NCBI GenBank assembly: GCA_963801855.1
Contig: CAWDGK010000005.1
Coordinates: 565,744 to 629,743 of the forward strand
Reading direction: 5' to 3'
Length of the DNA stretch: 64,000 nt
Source: JACDAN01 sp963801855
GTDB lineage: Bacteria; Actinomycetota; Thermoleophilia; Gaiellales; Gaiellaceae
The notes under the pieces were generated by a model. That model ran no database searches. It worked only from the letters and a program-made list of their open reading frames with translations, and was not told where the DNA came from. The stretch's first letter is position 1. Each line of letters opens with the position of its first letter. This document shows positions 17,151 to 26,509 of this stretch, one piece after another. A program made the translations under genes and the position numbers.

Positions 17151-18750
17151 TCGACTGGTGCTGGACGGCCATACCGGAGACCGAATGTGTGTCCGAACCG
17201 CCGGCCGCGTCCGCGCTCGCCACGACCGTCAGCGGTGCTCCGGCGTTCGGCGTGTACGAGCCCGTATAGAGCCCGTCACCCCTCGGGGTCAGCTCGACCG
17301 GCAGGCCGTTGACCGCGAGGCTGGCCGAGACTCCCGAAGCCTCGGCGCACCGGGTTGCGATCACACGGATCTCGAGCGGATCGCCGGCGCGCGCCTCGAA
17401 GCCGTTCGCCGGCGACTCGAGCCAGACTCGCGCCCGGTCCGCGCAGCGCACCGCGGTGTTCGCGTTGAGCCGCCCGCCCGTTCGCACCGCATCCTCGAGT
17501 CCGGCGTCGTCGACTCCGCGGAGGAGCAGAGCCTTGAGGCCGACTCCGCTCGCGGCCGGGAAGCGCGCCTTCGCGAGCGCGGCCGCACCGGCGACATGCG
17601 GAGCCGCCATCGACGTCCCGTCCGAGTGGCGGTAGCCGCCGCCCGGCCAGGTCGAGTAGACGTTCGTGCCGGGCGCGGCGAGGTCGACCTCCGCCGCCCC
17701 GTAGTTCGAGAACCACGCCCTGCGGTCGAACTGGTCGGAGGCCGCAACCGAGATCACGTTCGGAGCGTCGTAGCCGGCCGGGTACACCGGCGCCTCGTCG
17801 TTGTCCGAGAAGTCGTTGCCGGCGGCGGCCACGAACAGCGAGCCCGAGGAATCGGCCGTCCGAATCGCGTCGAGCATCGCCTGGGAGAAGCCGTCGCCGC
17901 CGTAGGAGTTGTTCGTGATCTGGGCGCCCATCGACGACGCGTAGAGGATCGCGCGCAGCGCGTCGGCCGCCGTCCCCTCGCCGTTCGCGCCGATGAACTT
18001 CAGCGGCATGATCCGCACCCGCCAGGCGACGCCGACGACGCCCTGGAGTCCTGCCTGGCGCCGATCGTCCCGGCCACGTGCGTCCCGTGGCCGTTGTCGT
18101 CCATCGGGTCGTTGTCGTTCCCGGCGAAGTCCCAGCCGCGCCAGTCGTCGACGTAGCCGTTGCCGTCGTCGTCGACGCCGTTGGCGGCAGCCGGCGCAGT
18201 CCTCGCCGGGGTTCGTCCACATCTGCGCGGCGAGATCCGGGTGCGTGTAGTCGACGCCGGTGTCGATCACGCCGACGACGACGTCGGAGCTTCCCTGCGA
18301 GACCTGCCAGGCCTCGAGGGCGTCGATGTCGGCGTCGGGGCTTCCGGGGATGCCGCCGACTGCCTGGCCAAAGTTGTGCAGCCCCCAGAGCTGGTGAAAG
18401 CCGGGATCGCCGGGATCACCATGGCTGGAGGCTCGAAGGACGAAGTTCGGCTCGACGAAGTCGACGCGCGGGTCTCGCTCCAGCGCGCGGCGCGCTTCGA
18501 CCATGTGTGTCGCCGGCACCGACGCGAGGACGCCGTCGATCCGGCCGAACCGGCGCGTCACCTTGCCGGAATGCCCAGAGAGCGCGAGGCGCTGCTGGGC
18601 GAGCGAGACGCCCTCCTTGAAGCCGACGATCAGCTCGCCGGACACGTACGGGCGGTTGGAGCTCGGCTGGCGTCGATCGTCTACAGGTCGCCCTGCCGCC
18701 GGTGCGACCAGCATCAGGCCGACTAGAGCGATCAATGCCGTTCTCGACAC
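15524..18750 (-). pseudogene. Secreted S8 (subtilisin-like) serine peptidase with five C-terminal repeats, frameshifted
   Basis: GTG 18750 follows GGGAGG at correct spacing and opens a signal peptide (SRTALIALVGLMLVAPAAG). An I9-like propeptide (SGELIVGFKEGVSLAQQRLA) comes next. The catalytic triad is visible: Asp in VVVGVIDTGVDYTHPDL, His in DNGHGTHVAGTIGA, and Ser in DGTSMAAPHVAGAAAL, with the oxyanion Asn in AAAGNDF. Frame changes near 18,185 and 18,050 bracket the His segment; others occur near 16,330 and 15,610. Read through, it is about 1,075 aa and ends at TAG 15524. The second half is five repeats of about 110 residues (see repeat entry). It probably acts outside the cell. Confidence 0.85.
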
Positions 18751-18790
18751 GCCGAACCTCCCGACTCCAGGGCGTGCCGCTCCGCCGATT

Positions 18791-18831
18791 AAAAAACCGT
18801 TGGAGCCCGCCGGGGTCGCGGCGGGCTCCAA
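18791..18831 (-). terminator. Intrinsic terminator of the Flp pilin gene
   Basis: A perfect 13-bp stem (18800-18812 with 18819-18831, loop GGGTCG) is followed on the minus strand by six T residues (18796-18791). It lies just after the pilin stop, 41 bp before the peptidase start, so it separates the two transcripts. It is the clearest rho-independent terminator in the window. Confidence 0.9.
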
Positions 18832-18848
18832 CTAGTTGTCCTTCGGAT

Positions 18849-19016
18849 CTAGGAGACGAATCCGGCGACGCGAGTGATTGCGTTCGTGATGTTCCCGGAC
18901 AGAAGGGTCAGGGCTCCGAACACGGCGATCGTAATTACGGCCAAAACGACGCCATACTCGGCCATGGTCTGACCTTCCTCGCGCTCCTTGAGCGCAACGA
19001 GCTGGTGATTCGACAC
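18849..19016 (-). CDS. Flp/Fap-type pilin
   Basis: A 55-aa prepilin. EEGQTMAEYGVVLAVITIAV is the hallmark: a charged leader ending in Gly, then Glu at mature position 5-6 and Tyr, and then the hydrophobic helix that polymerises. Processing would be by a TadV-like peptidase at the Gly. GTG 19016 has a strong GGAGGT site 7 bases upstream; longer in-frame extensions look unnatural. No tad secretion or assembly genes are in the window. The gene has its own terminator. Confidence 0.9.
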   Translation of the reverse strand: MSNHQLVALKEREEGQTMAEYGVVLAVITIAVFGALTLLSGNITNAITRVAGFVS

Positions 19017-19268
19017 TTCGCTCACCTCCTTCCGTCGCTGAGCAGTGCGGGATCGGCGCTGTCCAGCGGCGAGGGAGTTTCTCGATTTTGAGGGGGCGAT
19101 CGGCTTGCTCACGCCAGGGAACCTCCGTGAACTCACTCGGCGTGGCCGCTTCCGCCTTGGTTGACCTTGCGCCCAACAAATCGGACATCCCGAGGGGTCG
19201 GCGCATCCCTCCAATCAGGGAACCCGCGCAGACTCGCCCAAGTGGGGGTAGACGCCTAGGTGACCCCT

Positions 19269-20189
19269 CTAGGACGGCTTGATCCGCCAGAGGTCGGTGC
19301 CCCTGAAGCTGGGCACCCAGAGCTCCGCAGGGTGGTCGGGCACGACGAACGGGCCCTTGCCGACCCTTACCGTCTCGACGACGCGGTTCCGCTTGATGTC
19401 GATCCGCGAGATCGTGTTGCTCTGCAGGTTGGGAATCCAGAGGCTGCCGGCGACGATTCCGCCGTCTGTGGGGTTGGTGCCAAGGCCGCGGATCAGCGCC
19501 ACCCGCCTGTTCTTGCGCTCGTCGATCCGCGCCACGGTCTTGTCGAGCCTGTTCGCGGCCCACACCGAGTACCCGCTCGAGGCCAGCCATGACGGGCCTG
19601 CGCCGCCCGTCTTCACCCGGCGCACGACCTTGTTCGTCCGCGGGTTGACCCGGACGATGCTCTTGCTCGACGCGTCACCGACCCAGAGCGCGGAGCGTGT
19701 CGCTGCGAGGCCTGCAGGCGCGCCGACGATCCGGATGCGCGCGACGACGCGGTTCGTCGCCGGATCGATCCGGAACACCGTCCCGTCGTTGTAGTTCGTC
19801 ACCCACACGGAATCGAAGGCGTACAGGACGTCGTACGGGGCGTTTCCGACCGGGATCGTCGCAGTGACCGTGCTCGTCGCCGGGTCGATTCGCTGGACCG
19901 TGTTGCCGGTGTAGGTCATCACCCAGAGCGCGCCGGCTCCGTAGGTGATCCCGCACGGAGAGCCGTCCGTGGCGATGCGCGCCGTGACCTTGTTCGTCGC
20001 CGGATCGACGCGCACGACCTCGTTCGAGGAGATGATGGTCGTCCAGACGGCGTCGGCCGCGAAGGCGGCGGCGCAGGGTCCGGATGCACCGAGCTCGATC
20101 TTCGCGACGACCTCGGTTGCGCGCGTCGCGCCCTGCGCGCAAGCGACGAGGAACGTCGAGGCGATGATCGCGACAGCCAGCTTTCGCAT
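19269..20189 (-). CDS. YncE-like beta-propeller lipoprotein
   Basis: A 306-aa exported protein. The signal peptide ends at FLVAC, a lipobox, so it is probably membrane-anchored. It consists of seven or so blades of the virginiamycin B lyase / YncE type, each with a pattern like VDPATNKVTARI, GALWVMTYTGNTVQRIDPAT, DSVWVTNYNDGTVFRIDPAT or SALWVGDASSKSIVRVNPRT. Such propellers bind ligands or proteins; an enzymatic role is not shown. ATG 20189 is preferred over TTG 20198 because of the signal peptide. Confidence 0.85.
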   Translation of the reverse strand: MRKLAVAIIASTFLVACAQGATRATEVVAKIELGASGPCAAAFAADAVWTTIISSNEVVRVDPATNKVTARIATDGSPCGITYGAGALWVMTYTGNTVQRIDPATSTVTATIPVGNAPYDVLYAFDSVWVTNYNDGTVFRIDPATNRVVARIRIVGAPAGLAATRSALWVGDASSKSIVRVNPRTNKVVRRVKTGGAGPSWLASSGYSVWAANRLDKTVARIDERKNRRVALIRGLGTNPTDGGIVAGSLWIPNLQSNTISRIDIKRNRVVETVRVGKGPFVVPDHPAELWVPSFRGTDLWRIKPS

Positions 20190-20222
20190 GGCGCGCAAGA
20201 TACTCCGACATCGGAGGAAAAG

Positions 20223-20675
20223 CTACGGCGCCGGAGTTTTTTTCTCGTTAAGACCCGCGACGAGAGCTCGCTCGAGCGATGCCAGGGCTGCGCGGACGTC
20301 TTCGAGCGGGAGGTCCAGGCGCTCGTGGACGCCCTGGAGCATCTCGATGAACCGCGGTTGAGCCTCGCGAAATGCGGCCCATCCGGTCTCGGTCAGGCGA
20401 AAGAGAGCCGAGCGTCCATCCGCAGGGTTCGGGATTCGCTCGGCATGGCCGCGCTCGACCAGGCGGCCGAGGCGGTCCGACACTGTCGTCAGAGGAGCTC
20501 CGACCCGCTGCGCGAGCTCCGTGGGGCTGGGCTCGCCGTAGACGGCGAGCAGCGTGTAGATCAGGAAGTCGTCACCGGCGGGGAGGCCGGCCATGTGCTC
20601 CTGGATCAGCGTCCGCGCCACGGTCGAGGTGGTCGCGAGATCGAGCATCACGGTTCCGCGCGGGATCTCGGCCAT
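20223..20675 (-). CDS. MarR family transcriptional regulator
   Basis: A 150-aa winged-helix protein. DDFLIYTLLAVYGEPSPTEL and VGAPLTTVSDRLGRLVERGH form the helix-turn-helix, with NPADGRSALFRLTETG as the wing. ATG 20675 (MAEIPRG) was chosen; the frame stays open further upstream but without family similarity. The nearest genes (a propeller lipoprotein downstream, an RTX-like protein upstream) do not suggest a ligand. Small hairpins lie in the leader at 20,695-20,712. Confidence 0.85.
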   Translation of the reverse strand: MAEIPRGTVMLDLATTSTVARTLIQEHMAGLPAGDDFLIYTLLAVYGEPSPTELAQRVGAPLTTVSDRLGRLVERGHAERIPNPADGRSALFRLTETGWAAFREAQPRFIEMLQGVHERLDLPLEDVRAALASLERALVAGLNEKKTPAP

Positions 20676-20780
20676 TGCGCCATACAAACACGAAGCCCAC
20701 CTTCCGGTGGGCACAAGGACGGCCGCGCCGGCGAAGCCGGCACAGCCTTTCTGGTCGGCGTCGGCAAGCGCCGCCTCAAA

Positions 20781-20810
20781 CACGAAAGCCCGCCGGAGCG
20801 GGCTTTCGTG
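20781..20810 (-). terminator. Terminator of the RTX-like gene
   Basis: CACGAAAGCCCGC (20781-20793) pairs perfectly with 20798-20810 around a CGGA tetraloop, 37 bp after the stop of the RTX-like gene. Three T residues follow on the minus strand. Confidence 0.7.
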
Positions 20811-20847
20811 GGGAGAGAGGGAGAGTGGAGCGTGTGGTCGAGGAGAC

Positions 20848-21417
20848 TTATTCCCCGTCGTCGTCGTGCGTGGTCTTGACCGTCTTGACGGTCTCGCAGT
20901 TCACGTGGACGTCGGACTCGCGAGAGTTGAGCCAGACGATGTCGTTGCCGGGGCCGCAGTCGATCGTGTCGACCATGCGGTCACGGGCGATCGCGTGCAT
21001 CCGGTCGTTGCCGGCTCCGCCGTTCTCGACGTCGGCGCCGTGGCCGACCCAGATGCGGTCGTCCCCGTTGTCACCGTTCACGGTGTCGTTGCCGCGGCGG
21101 CCGCGGAGGACGTCGTTGCCCTCGCCACCGTTCAGGGCGTCGTTACCGACCCCGCCCCGCATGCGGTCGTTGCCACCCTCACCGTTCAGGGTGTCGTTGC
21201 CCCGCATGCCGTGAACGCGGTCGTTGCCGTCGCCGGCGTTGACCGTGTCGTCACCGGCGCGAGCCAGGATCAGGTCGTGTCCTGCGGTGCCCGTCAGCGT
21301 CTCGCTGTTGTTCGTGCCCTTGATGACGACGACGCGATGAGCGATTGCGGCACTCACGATCGAGAGCGCGACGAGCGCTACGAGGGTGAGAGCTCCGAAA
21401 CGAATCTTCTTTGTCAC
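20848..21417 (-). CDS. Secreted protein with RTX-type calcium-binding repeats
   Basis: A 189-aa protein. The signal peptide (TKKIRFGALTLVALVALSIV) ends at AIA. Residues about 35-150 are nonapeptide-like GGxGxDxxx repeats (AGDDTVNAGDGNDRVHGMRG, GNDTLNGEGGNDRMRGG, GNDVLRGRRGNDTVNGDNGD) that form calcium-bound beta-rolls. The final 35 residues hold two Cys (DCGPGND, NCETVK) that may form a disulphide, and an acidic end. It lacks a catalytic domain, so it is more likely structural or surface-associated than a toxin. GTG 21417 has AGGAGGT 8 bases upstream. Confidence 0.88.
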   Translation of the reverse strand: MTKKIRFGALTLVALVALSIVSAAIAHRVVVIKGTNNSETLTGTAGHDLILARAGDDTVNAGDGNDRVHGMRGNDTLNGEGGNDRMRGGVGNDALNGGEGNDVLRGRRGNDTVNGDNGDDRIWVGHGADVENGGAGNDRMHAIARDRMVDTIDCGPGNDIVWLNSRESDVHVNCETVKTVKTTHDDDGE

Positions 21418-21521
21418 TGCTGAGTACCTCCTAGGCGAACGTTGGACTGACTATTCCCCGCCGCCGTGAGGAGGCCGTGCGCGTTTCGCAAAGTTTCCGG
21501 ACGGGGTTTGTAAGCGTCCTG

Positions 21522-21959
21522 TTAGGACGTCTGCGCGCGGAGGAGCCAGTCGATCTGATCGTGCTTCCGCAGGAGCACGTGCTCGACCAGATGCTCGACG
21601 GCCTCACCGGTGGCTTCGGTGCCGGTCGGCGGGATCGCCTTGGCGACCGCCTCGAGGATCTCCTGCTCGGTCTGGCTGATCATCCGCAGCATCTCCCGCG
21701 GATCGGCGGAGAAGGTCACCTCCGCGACCTCGGTGGTCGGCTCGCCGGCGAGTGACACGATCTTCGAGACGATCCGCTCCGTCTCGACGACCTCGGCCGC
21801 TGCGAACTCGGCGAGCTTGTGCGCGACGAACTGGTACTGGATCCCGGCCAGGCTTCCCGCCGCCAGGGTGAGCTGGATGATCGAGCGGTACTGGAGCTTG
21901 AGCGTCTCGTTCAGGTGACGCACGACTTCCTGTGCGTCGATCGGCTCGCTCTCGCTCAT
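21522..21959 (-). CDS. Ferritin-like (bacterioferritin-type) protein
   Basis: A 145-aa helical protein. The pattern VRHLNETLKLQYRSIIQLTL, FAAAEVVETERIVSKIVSLA and ISQTEQEILEAVAK fits a four-helix ferritin-like bundle. Acidic residues lie where the di-iron ligands are expected (Glu in LNETL, ExxE in helix 2, Glu in TEQE), and HLVEHVLLRKHDQIDWLL closes it. It may store iron or handle peroxide; the exact subfamily is uncertain. ATG 21959. A short hairpin overlaps its stop codon (21515-21529). Confidence 0.78.
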   Translation of the reverse strand: MSESEPIDAQEVVRHLNETLKLQYRSIIQLTLAAGSLAGIQYQFVAHKLAEFAAAEVVETERIVSKIVSLAGEPTTEVAEVTFSADPREMLRMISQTEQEILEAVAKAIPPTGTEATGEAVEHLVEHVLLRKHDQIDWLLRAQTS

Positions 21960-21995
21960 GGTGTCGCCTCGACTCTCATGCTCATGTCGAACAAT

Positions 21996-23276
21996 CTAGG
22001 CGACGAGGCCCCGCTGGGCGTCGGCCTGGTGAACGTGCGGTGAAGAACCGGTCAGCTCCGCGCGGTTCGTCCTCAGCTCTCGGAGGGCGGCGAGCGTCAT
22101 CAGCAGGCCGGTTGAGCCGGCGACGAGGAAGGCGAGTTGCGTGCCTCCGACCTCGGAGAGCCAGCCGGCCAGCAAGCCTCCGAGCGGCGCGAGCCCGGCG
22201 AACGCAAAGAGGTAGAGGCTCAGGACGCGGCCGCGAAGGTGATCCGGCGCCGCGAGCTGGAGGAGCGACTGGCTGTTCGCCGTCCACAGGGTGAAACAGA
22301 CGCCGACGACGAACAGGAGGATGGCCGCGAGCGCCACGGTGGAGACCGGCGCGAGGGCGAGGAGCGCGAGGCTGAAGCCGCCGACCCCGGCGACGAGCGC
22401 CTTCCAGCTCGCCCGTCCGATCGCGGCGGTGAGCAGGGCGCCGGTCAGCGCGCCGGCTCCGAAGCAGGCGGAGAGGACGCCGAACGTCCGCGGGCCGGCT
22501 TCCAGCGTTTCCGAGGCGAGCACGGGAACGAGCACGTGGAAGTTGAAGCCGACGGTGCTCACGACGGTCGTCATCGCCAGAACCAGTCGCACGCGGGGGG
22601 AGTGGCGGGCGTAGGAGAGACCCTCCCGGACACTCTTCAGCACGGACAGGTGCACGGACGGCCGGTCGAGCTTCACGAGCTCGCTGTCTCGCATCAGCCA
22701 GAGGCTCGTCAAGACCGCGAGGAAGCTGACGGAGTTGATCGCGAAGCAGACGCCGACGCCGAACGCGGCGATGATCACGCCCGCCGCCGCCGGACCGATC
22801 ACGCGGGCGCCGTTGAAGAGGCTGGCGTTCAGGGCGATCGCGTTCGGCAGCTCGTCCCGGCCCACCATCTGGAACGTGAGCGCGTGCCGGCCTGGGGCGT
22901 CGAACACGAGCGCGGTCCCGGATGCTGCGGCGAGGGCGTAGGCGAGCCAGACGATCTCCGCGCCGGAGAACGCCAGGATCGTCAGGGCGACTGCGACGAC
23001 CGCCGAGGCGCTCTGCGTGACCATCACGAGCTTCCGGTTGTCGTACCGGTCGGCGACGACGCCCGAGATCAGGCCGAAGACCGTGAAGGGCGCAAACCGG
23101 CAGAACGCCAGGAAGCCGACGGCGACCGGCGAGTGCGTGAGCTCGACGACGTACCAGGCGAGCGCGATGTTCTGCATCCAGGTCCCGATCAGCGAGACGA
23201 CCTGGCCGGAGAAGAACAGCCGGTAGTTCCGGTGGATGCGGAGGCTCGCGAAGGTGCGGCGGAAGGCGACGGTCAT
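21996..23276 (-). CDS. MFS transporter, DHA3/EntS-like exporter
   Basis: A 426-aa integral membrane protein with about 12 helices. The N-terminus (FRRTFASLRIHRNYRLFFSG then QVVSLIGTWMQNIALAWYVV) is characteristic of the EntS/MFS_3 exporter group, and GVVADRYDNRKLVMVTQSA is the loop 2-3 motif. Likely substrates are drugs or small metabolites. ATG 23276 overlaps the stop of the upstream MarR-like gene (ATGA), so the regulator and exporter form an operon, a common arrangement for inducible efflux. Confidence 0.9.
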   Translation of the reverse strand: MTVAFRRTFASLRIHRNYRLFFSGQVVSLIGTWMQNIALAWYVVELTHSPVAVGFLAFCRFAPFTVFGLISGVVADRYDNRKLVMVTQSASAVVAVALTILAFSGAEIVWLAYALAAASGTALVFDAPGRHALTFQMVGRDELPNAIALNASLFNGARVIGPAAAGVIIAAFGVGVCFAINSVSFLAVLTSLWLMRDSELVKLDRPSVHLSVLKSVREGLSYARHSPRVRLVLAMTTVVSTVGFNFHVLVPVLASETLEAGPRTFGVLSACFGAGALTGALLTAAIGRASWKALVAGVGGFSLALLALAPVSTVALAAILLFVVGVCFTLWTANSQSLLQLAAPDHLRGRVLSLYLFAFAGLAPLGGLLAGWLSEVGGTQLAFLVAGSTGLLMTLAALRELRTNRAELTGSSPHVHQADAQRGLVA

Positions 23277-23718
23277 GCGTCTTCGAGGAGCTGGAGCAGA
23301 GGCTCGACGGCGGCGTCGAGCGTTTCGAGCTCCGCCGGCTCGAGCCGCTCGAGCCGGGCCGCGAGCCATGCGGTGCGGCGCGACTTGATCGAGCGGAGGA
23401 CGCGCTCGGCCTCCGGGGTCAGCCGAGAGCACCTGTCGCCGGCGATCCGTCTCGTCCGGGGTGCGCTGGACGAGCCCGGCGCGTCTGGAGGCGGTCGACG
23501 TGGCCGGACATCGCCGCCGGAGAGATCCGCTCGCGGGCCGCGAGGTCGTTGACGCCCGATCCCGCGGCTGCGGTGAATCTGGATCAGCAGCGTCGACCTG
23601 TCCGCCGGTCACCCCAGGGCGTGGCTCTCTCGGCGCAGCTCGCGCGCGAGCTTGAGGAGCGCGGGCCGTAGCCGGTTCGCGATCTCGACGGTGGTTGGGT
23701 GTCGGTGTGGACAGACAT
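23273..23718 (-). pseudogene. MarR family regulator of the exporter, frameshifted
   Basis: MarR sequence is spread over three frames: TVEIANRLRPALLKLARELR, IQIHRSRGIGVNDLAARERI, AAMSGHVDRLQ, RAGLVQRTPDETDRR, and TPEAERVLRSIKSRRTAWLA to the stop at 23,273. At least three indels (about 23,690, 23,480 and 23,430) are required. The parts are well conserved, so these may be assembly errors. ATG 23718 sits just inside the AT-rich inverted repeat that is probably its own operator. Confidence 0.75.
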
Positions 23719-23719
23719 C

Positions 23720-23756
23720 GTTAACCAGGTTAGCTAAAACGATTAGCGTGGTTAAC
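23720..23756 (-). promoter_or_regulatory. Probable MarR operator/promoter
   Basis: GTTAACCA (23720-23727) and TGGTTAAC (23749-23756) are perfect inverted arms. Inside them, TTAGC occurs twice (23,730-23,734 and 23,743-23,747). The segment is strikingly AT-rich and lies directly before the MarR start, typical of an autoregulatory site that also serves the exporter. Confidence 0.65.
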
Positions 23757-23805
23757 TAGTCGCGCCACGGAGGTTGCACCGGCGTCAGCCGGGTACCTTG
23801 GAGTC

Positions 23806-24831
23806 ATGCCACGCGATGTCCGTGAAGAGCTGGCGGAGAACGTCAGGGAGCTGGCCCAGCGCCTGCGCAAGACGGCGGGCCGCGAGACACCGATCGACTG
23901 GGTCGCCGAGCAGCTCGGCCTCAACAAGCCCGAGCCTGCGCGGTCGATGGAGGAGCTCCAGGCCGAGCTCGACTCGCTCGTCGGCCTCGAGACGGTCAAG
24001 GAGCAGGTTCGAGCCCTTGTCGCTTTCCTCCAGGTTCAGGCGCGGCGCCAGGAGCACGACCTGCCCGAGGTCGCGACCAGCCAGCACCTCGTCTTCCTCG
24101 GCAACCCGGGGACCGGCAAGACGACGGTCGCTCGCCTCCTCGCGCAGATGTACCGCGCGATGGGGCTCCTGCGGCGCGGGCACCTCGTGGAGGTCGACCG
24201 GAGCGGCCTCGTCGGCCAGTACGTGGGGACGACGGCGCTCAAGACCGAGCGCGTGATCCGGCGAGCGCTCGACGGCGTCCTCTTCATCGACGAGGCCTAC
24301 GCGCTCACGCCCGAGGCCGCCTACCACGACTTCGGGCCGGAGGCGGTCGAGACGATCCTCAAGCGGATGGAGGACTACCGCCACCGCCTGATCGTCATCG
24401 TCGCCGGCTATCCGAGGCCGATGGCGCGCTTCCTCGACTCGAACCCCGGGCTGCGGTCGCGTTTCTCGCGCGAGATCTCCTTTCCGGACTATTCGACCGA
24501 GGAGCTGCTCGCGATCACGGACAAGTTCGCGGCCGACTACACCTACGAGCTCACCGACGGCGCCGTCCAGGCGCTCCAGGGCGTGTTCGACGGAGCGCAA
24601 CGAGGCGAGGGCTTCGGGAACGCGCGCTATGCGCGGACGATCTTCGAGCAGTCCCTGAACGCCCAGGCGCTGCGGCTCGCAGGCCTCTCCGGGCGGAGCC
24701 TCGAAGAGCTCGGGCCCGAGGAGCTGACGACATTGACGAGCGAGGACGTCATGTCGGCGGCGACGGCGCTCGGAGAGGGCGCCGAGCTCCCGGGCGGCAA
24801 GCCGCGCTGGTTCAAGCGCCGCGCAAGCTAG
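23806..24831 (+). CDS. CbbX/SpoVK-like AAA ATPase
   Basis: A 341-aa single-AAA-domain ATPase. HLVFLGNPGTGKTTVARLLA is Walker A, GVLFIDEAYALTPE is Walker B with the CbbX/SpoVK-type DEAY, and NPGLRSRFSREISFPDYS holds the arginine finger. GLVGQYVGTTALKTERVIRR is the pore-loop region of this subgroup. About 75 residues precede the AAA core. CbbX remodels RuBisCO, but no RuBisCO genes are near, so the client is unknown. The 3' end overlaps that of the convergent phosphoesterase gene by 4 bp. Confidence 0.88.
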   Translation: MPRDVREELAENVRELAQRLRKTAGRETPIDWVAEQLGLNKPEPARSMEELQAELDSLVGLETVKEQVRALVAFLQVQARRQEHDLPEVATSQHLVFLGNPGTGKTTVARLLAQMYRAMGLLRRGHLVEVDRSGLVGQYVGTTALKTERVIRRALDGVLFIDEAYALTPEAAYHDFGPEAVETILKRMEDYRHRLIVIVAGYPRPMARFLDSNPGLRSRFSREISFPDYSTEELLAITDKFAADYTYELTDGAVQALQGVFDGAQRGEGFGNARYARTIFEQSLNAQALRLAGLSGRSLEELGPEELTTLTSEDVMSAATALGEGAELPGGKPRWFKRRAS

Positions 24832-26509
24832 CGGTACGGGTTCGGCACGGGTAGCGTCGTCTTCCGGTCGAGCGTGGTTCCTCGCCGGTCGACCCAGCCG
24901 TCCTCGCCGTTCTCCGCCTGCGGCTCGTTGAACGAGAGCTCGCGGGCGATAGAGACGAGGCGATCGAGCCCCGGCTTGCCCGGCTGCGGAGGCCCGGCAT
25001 GGTCGATCGCGGTCGTGTAGATCGCGATCCCGCTGCCCGTCTCCGCCAGCTCGATCACACGGGACTGCTGCGGCCACTCGAGATGTGAGGCGGTCACGAT
25101 CTCCCAGAAGCTGCCGTGCGGCTCGATCCGGTTCTGGTGCTCATGGCCGGCGACGTAGGCGACGACCCCGCGGTGCCTGCGGAGCAGTGCGTCGACGTCG
25201 GCTCCTAGCCGCACACCCGGGCCGCCCGAGCTCAGCGTCCGGAGCGAGTGGTGCCCGAACACCAGGATCAGCTCGCGGCGAGCCTCGGCCGCCGTCAGCT
25301 CGGCGTCCAGCCATTGGTACTGGGCGTCGTCCAGGTTTCCGCTGCTCGAATTGTCGGCGGCGGTGTCGACGACGACGAAGCGGACGCCGCGTACGGGACT
25401 GAACGAGTAGTGAGCCTCGCCGCGTGGTCACGCTCTCCCGCGTGAACCCGTGTCCGCGGGGCCGGCCGCGGGTCGTGAAGTGCTCCCGGATCCAGGCCTG
25501 CTTGCGGAGGAACCGGCGGGCCGGGTCGCGAGGAACCGTCTTGTAGCGGCCCTTCGACTCCTTGGGGAATCCCCACGTGTCGAGAAAGTCGCCGAGGGTG
25601 ATCCGGATGATCTCGTCGCGCTCGGCCGGCGTGACCCCACCTTCGAGCATGGGCCGGATCCGCGCCAGAGCTGCCGCCGAGTACCTCGTGACCTTTCGGC
25701 AACCCACGACGACCTTGTCGAAGAGCTGGTTCTGCGCGAAGTTCCCCTGGACGAGCCCATCGTGGTTTCCGAAAACCGAGTACCAGGGCGTCTTGCCGAG
25801 GCCGACGGGCCGGAACGGGCGGTTCATCTGCTCGAAGAGGCCCCGGTAGTCGCGGGATGACGACCGAGCGGCCGGCGGCGCGGCGGTTTGCGGCCATCGA
25901 CGGGGAGTAACCCGGTCCGTCCCCTCGCCCGTTCGGCTCGTAGAAACGTCCGTCGCCGCGCATGCCTCCGTAAAGGGCCGGACGTTTCAGGCCGCAGGTC
26001 CCTCGGCGACCGGAGTTTGGGTTGACAACGCGGCCGCCGTCCATCACGTCGATGAACCAGCGCGTCTCGTTGTACTGCGCGTTGTCGACGTTGTCCCCGC
26101 CGGTCATGACGAGCCGGATCGGCGCGCCCGTCACCGGCCCTCGACGGATCTGGCGGACGGCGCGGATCTCTGCGTCGAGCACCTGCGCCATCAGGCCCTC
26201 CTGCGGCCGGTAGGAAGCGCTGAAGGGATCGCCGCCGAGGAAGTCCACGAGCTCGACCCGACCGGGAGACTCCTCGTCGACCATCTGCGTGTCGGCGAGG
26301 TGGGCGAAGGCGAGGAGCGTCCGTGTGCGGGAAGGCGAGGCCGATGCGAGGTCTGTCCGGACGACGCGCGGGTCGATCGGGCCTGATTCGAGCCGGTTGT
26401 CGCCGTTCCGGTCGACGATCGTGTGCTCGAGCGCGACCCACTCCTCGGTCTGCGCGCCGGCGACCGAGGCAAGCGTCAGCGCCGTGAACGCCGCGACGAG
26501 AACTCTCAT
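24828..26509 (-). pseudogene. Secreted metallophosphoesterase, two frameshifts
   Basis: ATG 26509 opens a signal peptide (MRVLVAAFTALTLASVAGA). Calcineurin-like phosphoesterase motifs follow in order but in different frames: FAHLADTQMVDEE and MTGGDNVDNAQYNETRWFID in the first, SVFGNHDGLVQGNF in the second (from about 25,860), and VAGHEHQN plus FGHHSL in the third (from about 25,425 to the stop at 24,828). Read through it is about 560 aa, close to long actinobacterial secreted phosphoesterases. The same frame runs upstream without a stop into the MFS gene (see that entry). Confidence 0.8.

Noticed and set aside
20848..21417. RTX toxin
   Set aside because: Only calcium-binding repeats behind a Sec signal; no catalytic or pore-forming domain and no type I secretion genes nearby.
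23806..24831. Naming the AAA gene cbbX
   Set aside because: The fold fits, but without RuBisCO context the specific name would over-claim.
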